64,000 nt of DNA. It comes from Vogesella alkaliphila. GTDB taxonomy: Bacteria; Pseudomonadota; Gammaproteobacteria; Burkholderiales; Chromobacteriaceae. The DNA is taken from positions 292,497 to 356,496 of the forward strand of contig NZ_BMYW01000001.1 of NCBI RefSeq assembly GCF_014652475.1, written 5' to 3'. Below are positions 29,158 through 40,319 of this stretch, one piece after another. The notes below the pieces were generated by a model that was not told where the DNA came from, ran no database searches, and saw only the letters and a list, made by a program, of their open reading frames with translations. Numbering within the stretch: the stretch's first letter is position 1; each line of letters begins with the position of its first letter. Made by a program: the position numbers and the translations under genes.

Positions 29158-30096
29158 ATGAAACGTATTACCAAGCTTGCTGGTTCTGCTGTATTCGTTG
29201 CACTGGCCACCGCCGCCATGCCTGCCTCTGCCGCCAAGATTGGCGTCACCATGTCGGCCTTCGACGACAACTTCCTGACCGTGCTGCGCAACAGCATGAA
29301 GTCGCACGCCGGCAGCCAGAAGGACGTCAGCGTCCAGTTTGAAGATGCGCAGAACGACATCGGTCGTCAGATCTCCCAGGTACAGAACTTCATCGCCCAG
29401 CGCGTGGACGCCATCGTGGTCAATGTGGTGGATACGGAGGTGACCCCGAAAATCACCAAGATGGTGTCGGCTGCCGGCATCCCTCTGGTGTACGTGAACC
29501 GCCTGCCGGCCGACCGCGTGCTGCCGGCCAAGGTGGCGTTTGTCGGTTCCAACGAGGTGGAGTCCGGCACCCTGCAGATGAAAGAGGTGTGCCGCCAGAT
29601 GAACGGCAAGGGCAACATCGTGGTGATGATGGGTGACCTGTCCAACCAGGCGGCGCGCATGCGCACCAAGGACGTGGAAGACGTGATTGCCACCCCGGCC
29701 TGCAAGGGCATCAAGATCGTGGAGAAGCAGACCGCGAAGTGGTCGCGCACCGAAGGCCGCGACCTGATGATGAACTGGCTCAGCGCCGGCGTGAAATTTG
29801 ACGCAGTGGTGTCCAACAACGACGAAATGGCGCTGGGCGCGATCCAGGCGCTGAAAGCCGCCAAGCGCCTGAACGGCACCATCGTCGCCGGTGTGGATGC
29901 CACCCGCGACGCACTGACCGCGATGAAGTCCGGCGACCTGAAAGTGACCGTGTTCCAGAATGCCGCCGGCCAGGGCCGTGGCGCCATCGACACCGCGCTG
30001 AAGCTCGGCCGCGGCGAGAAAGTGCCGTCGATGAACTACATCCCGTTCGAGCTGGTGACCCCGGCCAACCTGAAGTCCTACGAAGCGCGTAACTGA
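29158..30096 (+). CDS. ibpA: Inositol-type ABC transporter periplasmic binding protein
   Basis: The 312-residue protein carries a Sec signal peptide ([19 protein letters not shown], cleavage after PASA) and belongs to the RbsB-like pentose/hexose/inositol-binding family (periplasmic-binding fold type I). [14 protein letters not shown] opens the mature protein. It should deliver inositol to the ATPase and permease encoded next. Assignment to inositol rests on position between iolD and iolC and on resemblance to the IbpA group, not on visible ligand residues. A close paralogue is encoded at 44515-45453. ACAGGAGA precedes the ATG. Confidence 0.85.
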   Translation: MKRITKLAGSAVFVALATAAMPASAAKIGVTMSAFDDNFLTVLRNSMKSHAGSQKDVSVQFEDAQNDIGRQISQVQNFIAQRVDAIVVNVVDTEVTPKITKMVSAAGIPLVYVNRLPADRVLPAKVAFVGSNEVESGTLQMKEVCRQMNGKGNIVVMMGDLSNQAARMRTKDVEDVIATPACKGIKIVEKQTAKWSRTEGRDLMMNWLSAGVKFDAVVSNNDEMALGAIQALKAAKRLNGTIVAGVDATRDALTAMKSGDLKVTVFQNAAGQGRGAIDTALKLGRGEKVPSMNYIPFELVTPANLKSYEARN

Positions 30097-30158
30097 TTGT
30101 CTGTGTTGCCGCGGCGGGGGCAGGCGACCCGCTGCGGCGCTGCAAAGGAACACGAGTC

Positions 30159-31712
30159 ATGTTGAGTTTAGCACCAGAGAAAGTTGTCGCCGCGGCTGCC
30201 GAGGCCGCCGCAACATCACAGCCGGAAGCGACCCTGCTGATCGAAGTGGAAGGTGTCCGCAAGACGTTTCCGGGTGTGGTGGCGCTGGACAATGCCTCCT
30301 TCCGCCTGCGTCCGGGCACCGTACATGCGCTGATGGGCGAAAACGGCGCCGGCAAATCCACGCTGATGAAAATCCTGGCCGGGGTGCACGAGCCGGACAA
30401 GGGCGTGTTCCGCCTGCGCGGCCGCGACATTGTGCTGAAGTCGCCGCTGGACGCGCTGGAACACGGCATCGCCATGATCCATCAGGAACTGAACCTGATG
30501 CCGTACATGAGCGTGGCGGAAAACATCTGGATCCGCCGCGAGCCGCTGAACCGTCTGGGCCTGGTCGATCATGGCCGCATGAACCAGATGACGCGCGAAC
30601 TGCTGCGACAACTGTCCATCGATCTGGACCCGGAAAGCAACATCATCGACCTCAGTATCTCGGCGCGCCAGATGGTGGAGATCGCCAAGGCGGTGTCCTA
30701 CGACTCCGATGTGCTGATCATGGACGAGCCGACCTCGGCGCTGACCGAGCACGAAGTGTCGCACCTGTTCCGCATCATTCGCGAGCTGCGCGCGGCGGGC
30801 AAGGGCATCATCTACATCACCCACAAGATGAACGAGCTGTCGGAGATCGCCGACGAAGTCACCGTATTTCGCGACGGCCGCTACATCGGCTGCATGCAGA
30901 CCGAACGGCTGGAGCGGGACGAGATCATCCGCATGATGGTTGGCCGCGAGGTCACCGAGATGTTCCCCAAGGAGCCCGCCAAGATCGGCGAAGTGGCGCT
31001 GAAAGTGCAAGGTCTGACGCTGGACGGCGTGTTCAGCGACGTGAGCTTCGAGGTGCGCCAGGGCGAGATCCTCGGCGTGGCCGGCCTGATCGGCTCCGGC
31101 CGCAGTAATGTGGCGGAGACGCTGTTCGGCGTCACCCCGGCTAGCAGCGGCAGCATCACCGTATTCGGCAAGGAGGTATGTGTCGATTCGCCGCAGGTGG
31201 CGATGGCGCAGGGCATGGCCTTTCTCACGGAGGACCGCAAGGATACCGGCTGTTTCCTCAACCTCAGCATCCTCGAGAACATGCAGATCTCGGTGCTGAA
31301 CGGCGAGCACCTCACCGCCGGTTTCGTGCATCAGAAGACGATAGACCAGCTGTGCGAAAGCATGTCCGCCACGTTGCGGGTGAAGGCGCCGGGGTTATAC
31401 GAGCGGGTGGAAAACCTGTCCGGCGGTAACCAGCAGAAGGTGCTGATCGGCCGCTGGCTGCTGACCAACCCGCGCATCCTGATCCTGGATGAGCCAACCC
31501 GCGGCATCGACGTCGGTGCCAAGGCCGAGATCCACCGCCTGATCTCCAGGCTGGCAGGGCAGGGGGTGGCGGTGATCATGATCTCGTCCGAGTTGCCGGA
31601 AGTGCTGGGTATGAGCGACCGCATCATGGTGATGCATGGCGGCCGGGTGACCGGCATTCTGGACCGCAGCGAAGCGGACCAGGTCAGCATCATGCAACTG
31701 GCCGCCCGCTGA
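30159..31712 (+). CDS. iatA: Inositol-type ABC transporter ATP-binding protein
   Basis: The 517-residue protein has two fused ABC domains, as usual for carbohydrate importers of the CUT2 class. The first has Walker [10 protein letters not shown] (about 65), signature [14 protein letters not shown] and Walker [12 protein letters not shown]. The second has a degenerate Walker A (GLIGSGRS), the signature LSGGNQQKV and Walker [13 protein letters not shown]. Only the first site is therefore likely to be fully canonical, a family norm. It sits 62 bp after the binding protein and 79 bp before the permease, in one operon. The exact GGTTGGCCGC at 30938 is inside the gene. Confidence 0.9.
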   Translation: MLSLAPEKVVAAAAEAAATSQPEATLLIEVEGVRKTFPGVVALDNASFRLRPGTVHALMGENGAGKSTLMKILAGVHEPDKGVFRLRGRDIVLKSPLDALEHGIAMIHQELNLMPYMSVAENIWIRREPLNRLGLVDHGRMNQMTRELLRQLSIDLDPESNIIDLSISARQMVEIAKAVSYDSDVLIMDEPTSALTEHEVSHLFRIIRELRAAGKGIIYITHKMNELSEIADEVTVFRDGRYIGCMQTERLERDEIIRMMVGREVTEMFPKEPAKIGEVALKVQGLTLDGVFSDVSFEVRQGEILGVAGLIGSGRSNVAETLFGVTPASSGSITVFGKEVCVDSPQVAMAQGMAFLTEDRKDTGCFLNLSILENMQISVLNGEHLTAGFVHQKTIDQLCESMSATLRVKAPGLYERVENLSGGNQQKVLIGRWLLTNPRILILDEPTRGIDVGAKAEIHRLISRLAGQGVAVIMISSELPEVLGMSDRIMVMHGGRVTGILDRSEADQVSIMQLAAR

Positions 31713-31791
31713 GCGCGTCCGGCGCTGGCGAGGGGCAACAGAAGTTACGCACTGCACACAGTGCCACAAGACAAACATGGAGGATGGAACG

Positions 31792-32817
31792 ATGGCTATC
31801 GCGAATACCGGCACGATCGACAAGCTCGACAAAGGGCCGCTGAGCAAATTCAGGATCCCTGCCGAGGCACGGATTTTCATGGTGCTGCTCGGTGTGGCGC
31901 TGATTTTTGAAATTCTGGGCTGGTTCCTGGTTGGTCAAAGCTTTCTTGCCAACAAGGAACGCCTGCTGGTGATGATCCTGCAGGTGTCGGTGATCGGCAT
32001 CATCGCCGTCGGCGTGACCCAGATCATCATTATGGGCGGTATCGACCTGTCGTCCGGCTCGGTGGTGGCGCTCACCGCCATGGTGTCGGCGAGTCTGGCG
32101 CAGACCTCTGAATTCGGACGCGCAGTGTTTCCGTCGCTGACTGACCTGCCGATGGTGGTGCCACTGCTATCCGGCCTGGTGGTGGGGCTGGCTTGTGGCC
32201 TGCTCAACGGTTTCGTGATTGCCAAGACCGCGATCCCGCCATTCATTGCCACCCTGGGGGTGATGGTGACCGCACGCGGCCTGGCCAAGTGGTACACCGA
32301 AGGCGAGCCGATCAGCATGCTGTCCGACAGCTACGCCGAAATCGGCAGCGGCATCACCCCGGTACTGATCTTCCTCGGTGTGGCGGCACTGTTCCATGTG
32401 ATCCTCAGCTACACCCGCTATGGCAAGTACACCTACGCCATCGGCGCCAACCGCGCCGCGGCCCGGGTGTCCGGCATCAATGTCGCCCGCCATCTGGTGG
32501 TGGTGTACGCGGTAGCCGGTCTGCTGTCCGGTCTTGCCGGGGTGGTGACCTCCGCCCGCGCCGTATCTGGTCAGGCCGGTATGGGCATGATGTACGAGCT
32601 GGACGCGATTGCTGCTGCAGTGATCGGTGGTACCTCACTCAACGGCGGCCTCGGCAAGATCACCGGTACCGTGATCGGTGTACTGATTCTCGGGGTGGTG
32701 ACCTCCGGCTTCACCTTCCTGCGCATCGATGCCTACTATCAGGAAATCGTCAAAGGGGTGATCATCGTGGTGGCGGTGGTGGCCGACCAGTATCGTCAGC
32801 GTCATCGTCGCAGCTAA
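31792..32817 (+). CDS. iatP: Inositol-type ABC transporter permease
   Basis: The 341-residue inner-membrane protein has about nine to ten transmembrane helices and the CUT2 permease signature (GGIDLSSGSVVALTAM early; ALDAIAAAVIGGTSLNGGLGKITGTVIG-type text late). It forms the channel for the substrate delivered by the binding protein at 29158. I chose the ATG at 31792 because GGAGG precedes it. An ATG at 31777 is in frame but would bury that site. The operon ends at the hairpins at 32828-32854 and 32895-32915. Confidence 0.9.
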   Translation: MAIANTGTIDKLDKGPLSKFRIPAEARIFMVLLGVALIFEILGWFLVGQSFLANKERLLVMILQVSVIGIIAVGVTQIIIMGGIDLSSGSVVALTAMVSASLAQTSEFGRAVFPSLTDLPMVVPLLSGLVVGLACGLLNGFVIAKTAIPPFIATLGVMVTARGLAKWYTEGEPISMLSDSYAEIGSGITPVLIFLGVAALFHVILSYTRYGKYTYAIGANRAAARVSGINVARHLVVVYAVAGLLSGLAGVVTSARAVSGQAGMGMMYELDAIAAAVIGGTSLNGGLGKITGTVIGVLILGVVTSGFTFLRIDAYYQEIVKGVIIVVAVVADQYRQRHRRS

Positions 32818-32827
32818 TTGCTTTACC

Positions 32828-32854
32828 AAGGTTGGCCGCCGTGCGGCCAACCTT
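32828..32854. repeat. Perfect inverted pair of the GCGGCCAACC motif
   Basis: AAGGTTGGCCGC and GCGGCCAACCTT (12-bp arms) are separated by CGT, eleven bases after the permease stop. This is the most regular hairpin of the family in the window. Confidence 0.8.
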
Positions 32855-32894
32855 GTACGCGGCCCGGGCTTCCCGGGCCTTTGTCATTGCTACA

Positions 32895-32915
32895 CCCCGC
32901 CGCGGCGGGGTTTTT
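32895..32915 (+). terminator. Rho-independent terminator of the ABC operon
   Basis: The 16-bp palindrome CCCCGCCGCGGCGGGG is followed by TTTTT. Confidence 0.75.
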
Positions 32916-32956
32916 GCGGGTATGGGCACTTGGATCAGGCACGGGGAAACAAGGGG

Positions 32957-33847
32957 GTGGCGGCGGATGCGGTGTTGCTGCTGGTGACGTTGCTGGCGGC
33001 CAGCGGCTGGCTGTTTTCGAAGCAGGTATTGCTGCAACTGCCGCCGCTGCTGTTCATGGGACTGCGCTTCGGCACGGCCGGTCTGCTGCTGCTTGTGCTG
33101 AGCCGCTGGCGCGGCGCGGTGCTGCCGCGCCGGGCATTGCGGTCAACCTTGGGCTGTGGCCTGCTGTTCGGGGTATCGATGATGCTGTGGATCAAGGGGT
33201 TGCAGCACAGTAGCAACCTCGGAGTGGCGGCCTTCATCTGCAGCATGGGCGTGGTGCTGGCGCCATTCGCCAGCCGCCTGCTGCTAGGCACGCGCCTGAG
33301 CCCGGCCGCGTGGCTGTCGATGGCGCTGGCAGGCCTGGGCATGGCCTGCATGTCGCTGCGCGCCGGCGGCGGCCTGCACGCGTCGGACTGGCTGTTCCTG
33401 GCGTTCGCGCTGTGCTCCGCCGCCTATCTCAGCCTCAATAGCCACTTCATGGCACGGGTGCCGGCGCTGCCGGCTACCGCGCTGCAGCTCATGATGGTGG
33501 GGGCGATGTGTCTGCTGGGGAGTGTGCTGAGTGAGGCGTGGTCGTGGCAGGCGCTGCTGGCCAGCGGGTACTGGCTGCTGGCCAGCATCCTCTTGGCGAC
33601 CTGCCTGCGCTTTTTGTTGCAGAACTGGGGGCAGGGCAAGATGCCGATCGCCCGAGCCGCCTTCATCCTGCTGCTGGAGCCGGTGTGGACGGCGCTGCTG
33701 GCCAGCTGGTGGTTCGGTTCGGTGATGACGGGGCTGCAGTGGCTAGGCGCCGGCCTGATCCTGGCCGCCATCCTGGTCAGTCGTCATAAGCCCCGGCGTC
33801 CTGCGTCTCTTCAATCACCAGTTCCAGCCGGTAAGACAGGGCAATGA
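32957..33847 (+). CDS. EamA-family (DMT superfamily) inner-membrane transporter
   Basis: The protein has about ten hydrophobic helices and the second-repeat motif ARAAFILLLEPVWTALLASWWFGS typical of EamA exporters. The start is uncertain. I use the GTG at 32957 (about 296 residues), but a TTG at 32930 in the same frame would give 305. Its last 71 bp overlap, tail to tail, the end of the RpiR-family regulator on the other strand. The substrate is unknown. Despite its position inside the iol region it has a terminator before it and need not belong to the regulon. Confidence 0.72.
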   Translation: MAADAVLLLVTLLAASGWLFSKQVLLQLPPLLFMGLRFGTAGLLLLVLSRWRGAVLPRRALRSTLGCGLLFGVSMMLWIKGLQHSSNLGVAAFICSMGVVLAPFASRLLLGTRLSPAAWLSMALAGLGMACMSLRAGGGLHASDWLFLAFALCSAAYLSLNSHFMARVPALPATALQLMMVGAMCLLGSVLSEAWSWQALLASGYWLLASILLATCLRFLLQNWGQGKMPIARAAFILLLEPVWTALLASWWFGSVMTGLQWLGAGLILAAILVSRHKPRRPASLQSPVPAGKTGQ

Positions 33848-34643
33848 ACAGCGCCTGGCACAGGCTGATGGTGCTGCTCATCGAGCGGAAGGCGAAGGCG
33901 GTGCCTTCCTTGACCGTCAGCACGGTGCTGGCGTTGCGCGCCAGCGGGCTCATCTTGCTGTCGCTGATCACCAGCAGCTTGGCCTTGTTCTGTGCCGCCA
34001 CGCGCGCGCAGTAGCGGGTCTCGCGGCCGTAGGGCTGGAAGCTGATCGCGATCATCAGGTCGTTTTCGCGGATGCTGCGCACCTGGTCGTGGTACATGCC
34101 GCCGAGGCCGGAGATCAGGTGCACCCGCTTCTGGGTGTGCTGCAGCGCGTAGCAGACGTAGGACGCGATCGGGAACATGCGGCGCACACCGACCACGTAG
34201 ATGTTTTCCGCCTTGTACAGCAGCTCCACCGCGGCGTCGATCGCCGCCGGGTCCAGCGACTGGCTCAGCTCTTCCAACCCCTGCTGGCAGGCGGAGAGGA
34301 AGTTCTGCGTCAGCTCGGTATTGGACAGCGGCGTGTTCTGGCTGGCGATCACGGTGCGGATGCGCTTCTGGTAGTTGTTGACGTTGCTTTGCACTGGTGC
34401 GAACGAGTCGCGGAACAGCGCCTGCATGTCACTGAAACCGCTGAAGCCGAAACGTTGCGCAAAACGCACGATGGCGGATGGCTGCACCTCGCAGGCTTGG
34501 GCGATGTCGGTAATGCGCTCCAGCACCAGTGTGGTGCGGTGTTCCTCAATGTACTTGGCGATGACTTTTAGTTGCTTGCTGAGGCCTTCGTACTCTTCGG
34601 AAATGCGCTGCATGAGTTGATCGGCAGTGATTCCGTTGCTCAT
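33777..34643 (-). CDS. iolR: MurR/RpiR-family transcriptional regulator, probable IolR
   Basis: The 288-residue protein has an N-terminal RpiR HTH (ITDIAQACEVQPSAIVRFAQRFGFSGFSDMQ, about 43-73) and a C-terminal SIS sugar-phosphate-binding domain (NIYVVGVRRMFPIASYVCY; DLMIAISFQPYGRET). RpiR-type IolR proteins repress iol genes in alphaproteobacteria. It lies divergent from iolCEBA across 228 bp that contain an AGAAATAAATTTCT dyad. The same dyad precedes iolD, the ABC operon and iolG, so it is the best candidate for regulon-wide repressor. The likely effector is a phosphorylated intermediate such as the IolC product. Confidence 0.82.
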   Translation of the reverse strand: MSNGITADQLMQRISEEYEGLSKQLKVIAKYIEEHRTTLVLERITDIAQACEVQPSAIVRFAQRFGFSGFSDMQALFRDSFAPVQSNVNNYQKRIRTVIASQNTPLSNTELTQNFLSACQQGLEELSQSLDPAAIDAAVELLYKAENIYVVGVRRMFPIASYVCYALQHTQKRVHLISGLGGMYHDQVRSIRENDLMIAISFQPYGRETRYCARVAAQNKAKLLVISDSKMSPLARNASTVLTVKEGTAFAFRSMSSTISLCQALFIALSYRLELVIEETQDAGAYDD

Positions 34644-34714
34644 ATGCTGTTTTGACCTTGTAGGTTGACCGCTACATCTTAAAACGAAAGCTGGTGTTTT
34701 GAAAAAAATATTTC

Positions 34715-34783
34715 AGAAATAAATTTCTAGTAGAAAATAAATACGAAAAAAAAGTTGCATTCATGTCGGGGCAGGATTAATCT
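34715..34783 (+). promoter_or_regulatory. iolC promoter and operator
   Basis: AGAAATAAATTTCT (34715-34728) is followed, 26 bp later, by -35 TTGCAT (34755-34760), 17 bp and -10 TAATCT (34778-34783). GAAAAAAATATTTC (34701-34714) directly before it forms a second dyad. The geometry equals that of the ABC operon promoter. Confidence 0.65.
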
Positions 34784-34871
34784 TGTTGCAAGACAGTAGC
34801 CAACGGCGACACCCCTGCGCAGACGCCGGAGCCGGTGCCACTGACCTTCTGAAACCAACGGAATCGACACC

Positions 34872-36815
34872 ATGCAAAACCAGACATCCTTTGCACCCGA
34901 CCGTAACCTCGACGTGATTTGCCTGGGGCGACTGGCAGTTGACCTGTACGCCCGCCAGCTGGGTGCACGTCTGGAGGATGCGAGCAGCTTTGCCAAATAC
35001 CTTGGTGGTTCCTCTGCCAATATCGCCTTCGGTACCGCCCGTCTGGGGCTGAAGTCGGCGATGCTGTCGCGGGTCGGCGACGAGCAGATGGGGCGCTTCC
35101 TGCTGGAAACGCTGGAGAAGGAAGGCTGTGACATCAGCCAGGTGAAGATCGACGCGCAGCGGCTGACCGGCGTGGTGCTGCTCGGCATCAAGGACCGCGA
35201 CACCTTTCCGTTGTTGTTCTACCGCGAGAACTGCGCCGACATGGCGCTGTGCGAAGACGATATCGACGAAGCCTTCATCGCCAGCAGCAAGAGTCTGCTG
35301 ATCACCGGCACCCACCTGTCCACCGAGAAGGTCAACGCCGCCAGCCGCAAGGCGCTCGGCTTTGCCCGTGCTCACAATGTGCGCACCGTGCTGGACATCG
35401 ACTACCGTCCGGTGCTGTGGGGCCTGACCGGCCGCGGCGACGGCGAGCAGCGTTTCATTGCCGATGATGCCGTCAGCGCCCACCTGCAATCGGTGCTGCC
35501 GCTGTTCGACCTGATCGTGGGTACCGAAGAAGAATTCCTGATCGCCGGCGGCAAGCCGGCGCTGCTGGACTGCCTGCAAGTGGTGCGCCAGCTGGCGCCG
35601 CAGGCGGTGCTGGTGGTCAAGCGCGGCCCGCTGGGCTGCGCGGTGATCGACGGCGACATCCCGGCCGACATCGACGACGCCTTCACCATCAGCGGTGCGC
35701 AGGTGGAAGTGATGAACGTGCTGGGCGCCGGCGACGCCTTCCTGTCCGGCTTCCTGTCGGCGTGGCTGCGCGGCGAGGACTACGCCAGCTGCTGCCGTCG
35801 TGCCAACGCCTGCGGTGCGCTGGTGGTGTCGCGTCACGGCTGCTCGGTGGCGATGCCGACCCCGGCAGAGCTAGATTATTTCCTGGGCCTGCCGGTGACG
35901 CCGCTGCGTCCGGCAGAAGACCCGACCCTAGCCCGGCTGCACCGCGTCAGCGTCAAGCGCAAGCAGTGGGACAACCTGTGCGTGTTCGCCTTTGACCACC
36001 GCAACCAGTTCTTCGAGCTGGCACGGCAGAACGGCGTGCCGGAGAGCCGCATCTCGCAGCTGAAAACGCTGCTGGTGCAGGCGGTGGCGCAGACCGAGGC
36101 CGCCAGCGGCCTGCAGGGGCGCACCGGCATCCTGGTCGACGACCGCTACGGCGAGGACGCGATGTACGCCGCCACCGGCCGCGGCTGGTGGATCGGCCGC
36201 CCGATCGAGCTGCCCGGCTCCAACCCGCTGGAATTCGACCACGGCCGCGCGCTGGCGGCACGGCTGGAAATCTGGCCGCAGGAACACATCATCAAGTGCC
36301 TGGTGCAGTACCACCCGGACGACGAAGTCGGCAACCGTCTGGAGCAGGAGGCACAGGTGCGCGCCGTGTACCAGATGGCGCAGCTCAGCGGCCACGAGCT
36401 GCTGCTGGAAGTGATTCCGTCCCGGAAGCTGCCGCAACAGCCGGACACCGTGCTGCGCGCGCTGAAGCGCTTCTACAACCTCGGCATCTACCCGGAATGG
36501 TGGAAGCTGGAGTCGATGAGCGCCGAGCAGTGGCAGGACATCGACAACCTGCTGGAGCAGCGCGATCCGTACTGCCGCGGCGTGGTGCTGCTGGGCCTGA
36601 ACGCGCCGGTGGGCGAGTTGCGCAAGGGCTTCGAGCAGGCGCGAAACAGCCGCAGCTGCCGTGGCTTCATGGTTGGCCGCACCCTGTTCCAGGAACCGTC
36701 GCAGCGCTGGCTGGCCGGCGAGATCGACGATGCCGGCCTGATCGCTGCCGCCCGTCACAACTTTGAAACCCTGATCGATATCTGGCAGGCGCAACGGCGC
36801 CAGGCCCAGCAGTAA
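34872..36815 (+). CDS. iolC: Fused 5-dehydro-2-deoxygluconokinase / DUF2090 aldolase (IolC-IolJ type)
   Basis: The 647-residue protein joins two enzymes. Residues about 1-330 are a PfkB-family kinase with GGSSANIAFGTARLG near the N terminus and the catalytic GAGDAFLSGFLSAW near 280. It phosphorylates 2-deoxy-5-keto-gluconate. Residues about 345-645 are a DUF2090 TIM-barrel domain (FAFDHRNQFFEL, then LVDDRYGEDAMY). This domain stands in for the stand-alone IolJ aldolase that splits the product to DHAP and malonate semialdehyde; no separate iolJ is seen in the window. It is the first gene of iolC-iolE-iolB-iolA, preceded by the iol operator. Confidence 0.92.
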   Translation: MQNQTSFAPDRNLDVICLGRLAVDLYARQLGARLEDASSFAKYLGGSSANIAFGTARLGLKSAMLSRVGDEQMGRFLLETLEKEGCDISQVKIDAQRLTGVVLLGIKDRDTFPLLFYRENCADMALCEDDIDEAFIASSKSLLITGTHLSTEKVNAASRKALGFARAHNVRTVLDIDYRPVLWGLTGRGDGEQRFIADDAVSAHLQSVLPLFDLIVGTEEEFLIAGGKPALLDCLQVVRQLAPQAVLVVKRGPLGCAVIDGDIPADIDDAFTISGAQVEVMNVLGAGDAFLSGFLSAWLRGEDYASCCRRANACGALVVSRHGCSVAMPTPAELDYFLGLPVTPLRPAEDPTLARLHRVSVKRKQWDNLCVFAFDHRNQFFELARQNGVPESRISQLKTLLVQAVAQTEAASGLQGRTGILVDDRYGEDAMYAATGRGWWIGRPIELPGSNPLEFDHGRALAARLEIWPQEHIIKCLVQYHPDDEVGNRLEQEAQVRAVYQMAQLSGHELLLEVIPSRKLPQQPDTVLRALKRFYNLGIYPEWWKLESMSAEQWQDIDNLLEQRDPYCRGVVLLGLNAPVGELRKGFEQARNSRSCRGFMVGRTLFQEPSQRWLAGEIDDAGLIAAARHNFETLIDIWQAQRRQAQQ

Positions 36816-36869
36816 AGTACGCCACCACGGCAGCCAACGACAACAGCAAGCAAAGACACGGACAACACT

Positions 36870-37769
36870 ATGACTTCCACTTTCAAGGTAAAGATCGGCA
36901 TCAACCCGATTTCCTGGTGCAACGATGACCTGCCGTCGCTGGGCGGTGAAACCACGCTGGATACCATCCTGCGCGAAGGCAGCGAGATCGGTTATCAGGG
37001 CTTCGAGCTGGGCAACAAGTTTCCGCGTACCGCGGCGGAACTGAAGGCGGTGCTGGCACCGTACGGCGTGGAATGCGTGTCCGGCTGGTACTCCGGCTAT
37101 CTGGCCGAGCGCTCCGCCGAGGAAGAAATCGCCGCGGTGGAAGGCCATCTGAGTCTGCTGGTGGAAAGCGGCTGCCAGGTGATGGTGTACGGCGAGGTGG
37201 GTGGCTCCATCCAGGGCCAGATCGGTACCGCGCTGTACAAGCGGCCAACCTTTACCAGCGAGGAAGCGTGGCAGCAGTACGCCGCCAAGCTGAACACCTT
37301 TGCCGCCCACCTGGCGTCGCGCGGCATCAAGCTGGCCTACCACCACCACATGGGTGCGTTCGTGGAAACGCCGGCCGACGTGGACAAGCTGATGTTGCTG
37401 ACCAGTCCGGACGTGGGCCTGCTGTTCGATACCGGCCACATGTACTTTGCCGGTGGCGATCCGCTGACCGAGCTGAACAAGCACATCGACCGCGTGGTGC
37501 ACGTGCACTGCAAGGACGTGCGCGCCGAAGTGCTGCGCCGCGCCCGCAACGGCAGCTGGAGCTTCCTGCAGTCGGTGCTCAACGGCGCCTTTACCGTGCC
37601 GGGTGACGGCGACATCCAGTTCGGGCCGATCCTGGCGCGTCTGGCGCAGCATGGCTACCAAGGCTGGCTGGTGGTGGAGGCGGAGCAGGACCCGACCATC
37701 GCGCCGAGCTATGAATACGCGCAAAAAGGCTTCAACACCCTGTCCGGGCTGGTTGCCGGCCTGTCCTGA
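36870..37769 (+). CDS. iolE: Inosose dehydratase
   Basis: This 299-residue TIM-barrel protein begins KIGINPISWCNDDLPSLGG, characteristic of IolE. GYQGFELGNKFPR, MVYGEVGG, YHHHMGAFVETPADVD and DTGHMYFAGG supply the metal-binding and catalytic residues expected for the family. It dehydrates 2-keto-myo-inositol to the diketo-4-deoxy compound used by IolD. It is 54 bp after iolC and 11 bp before iolB, so it is co-transcribed. An exact GCGGCCAACC copy at 37241 encodes part of KRPTF, in a different reading frame from other coding copies. Confidence 0.93.
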   Translation: MTSTFKVKIGINPISWCNDDLPSLGGETTLDTILREGSEIGYQGFELGNKFPRTAAELKAVLAPYGVECVSGWYSGYLAERSAEEEIAAVEGHLSLLVESGCQVMVYGEVGGSIQGQIGTALYKRPTFTSEEAWQQYAAKLNTFAAHLASRGIKLAYHHHMGAFVETPADVDKLMLLTSPDVGLLFDTGHMYFAGGDPLTELNKHIDRVVHVHCKDVRAEVLRRARNGSWSFLQSVLNGAFTVPGDGDIQFGPILARLAQHGYQGWLVVEAEQDPTIAPSYEYAQKGFNTLSGLVAGLS

Positions 37770-37780
37770 GGAGAGAAGGC

Positions 37781-38578
37781 ATGAATTTGCTGGTTAAGGC
37801 AGACCAGGCAGGCAAGCCGCTGGTGGAGGTGACTCCTGCGTCGGCAGGCTGGACCCATGTCGGTTTTCGCGCCGTCAGGTTGGCCGCGCAGGAGTGCGAA
37901 GTGTGGCAGCAGCCGGGCCGCGAGTGCTGTGTGGTGATTCTGGCCGGCAAGGCCAGCGTCAAGGTGGGCGAGCAGCAGTGGACGCACCTGGGCGAGCGCC
38001 ACAGCGTGTTCGACGACATGGCGCCGTACGCGGTGTACGCGCCGCCGGGCGTGGCGGTGGAAGTGACCGCCGAGAGCGCTGCCGAAGTGGCGTTCTGCTC
38101 GGCGCCGTCCGCCGGCAACCATCCTGCACGGCTGATCACCCCGGACAGCATGCAGCGCAGCGTGCGCGGCAAGGACGCCAATACCCGCTACGTCACCGAC
38201 ATCCTGCCGCAGACCGCGCCGGCCGACGGCCTCTTGGTGGTGGAAGTGCGTACCCCGTCCGGCCACTCTTCCAGCTACCCGCCGCACAAGCACGACCGCG
38301 ACGCGCTGCCGGAAGAAAGCGTGCTGGAAGAAACCTACTATCACCGGCTGAATCCGGCGCAGGGCTTTGCCTTCCAGCGCGTGTACACCGACGACCGCCG
38401 CATCGACCAGTCGATGGCGGTGGAAGACCACGACGTGGTGATGGTGCCGGAAGGCTACCACCCGGTGACCGTGCCCTACGGCTACGAGTCCTACTACCTC
38501 AACGTGATGGCCGGGCCGAAGCGCGAATGGTGCTTCAAGAACGATCCGGCCCACGAGTGGATCATCGCCAAGCCGTAA
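37781..38578 (+). CDS. iolB: 5-Deoxy-glucuronate isomerase
   Basis: The 265-residue bicupin protein carries [11 protein letters not shown] and [23 protein letters not shown], the metal-binding His/Glu motifs of IolB, and ends in the typical [17 protein letters not shown]. It isomerises 5-deoxyglucuronate to 2-deoxy-5-keto-gluconate, the substrate of IolC. GAGGAGAGAAGGC precedes the ATG. It follows iolE with 11 bp between them, in the main iol operon. Confidence 0.93.
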   Translation: MNLLVKADQAGKPLVEVTPASAGWTHVGFRAVRLAAQECEVWQQPGRECCVVILAGKASVKVGEQQWTHLGERHSVFDDMAPYAVYAPPGVAVEVTAESAAEVAFCSAPSAGNHPARLITPDSMQRSVRGKDANTRYVTDILPQTAPADGLLVVEVRTPSGHSSSYPPHKHDRDALPEESVLEETYYHRLNPAQGFAFQRVYTDDRRIDQSMAVEDHDVVMVPEGYHPVTVPYGYESYYLNVMAGPKREWCFKNDPAHEWIIAKP

Positions 38579-38669
38579 ACCGAACCCCCACGACCCAGAA
38601 CAGACCACAGGCAGACCCGCGCGCGGGCTGCCGGGGCAGACTTTTGCCCGCCAGCACAGGACAAACGAC

Positions 38670-40166
<1,497 letters not shown>

Positions 40167-40201
40167 GACGGACGCAACTCTCCCAAGGCGTTTGTGTTTT
40201 T

Positions 40202-40228
40202 GCCACCCTGCGGGGTGGCTATTTTTTT
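40202..40228 (+). terminator. Rho-independent terminator of the iolCEBA operon
   Basis: Stem GCCACCC / GGGTGGC with a 4-nt loop is followed by TATTTTTTT. Confidence 0.85.
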
Positions 40229-40319
40229 AGCTGTAGTGCCGCTTGGGGCCGGCGGCAGGGGGCGGCAGGGCGTGATGACGCACCGCCGCGATGCTTGGAC
40301 TCGATGGAAGGAGGAAGCC

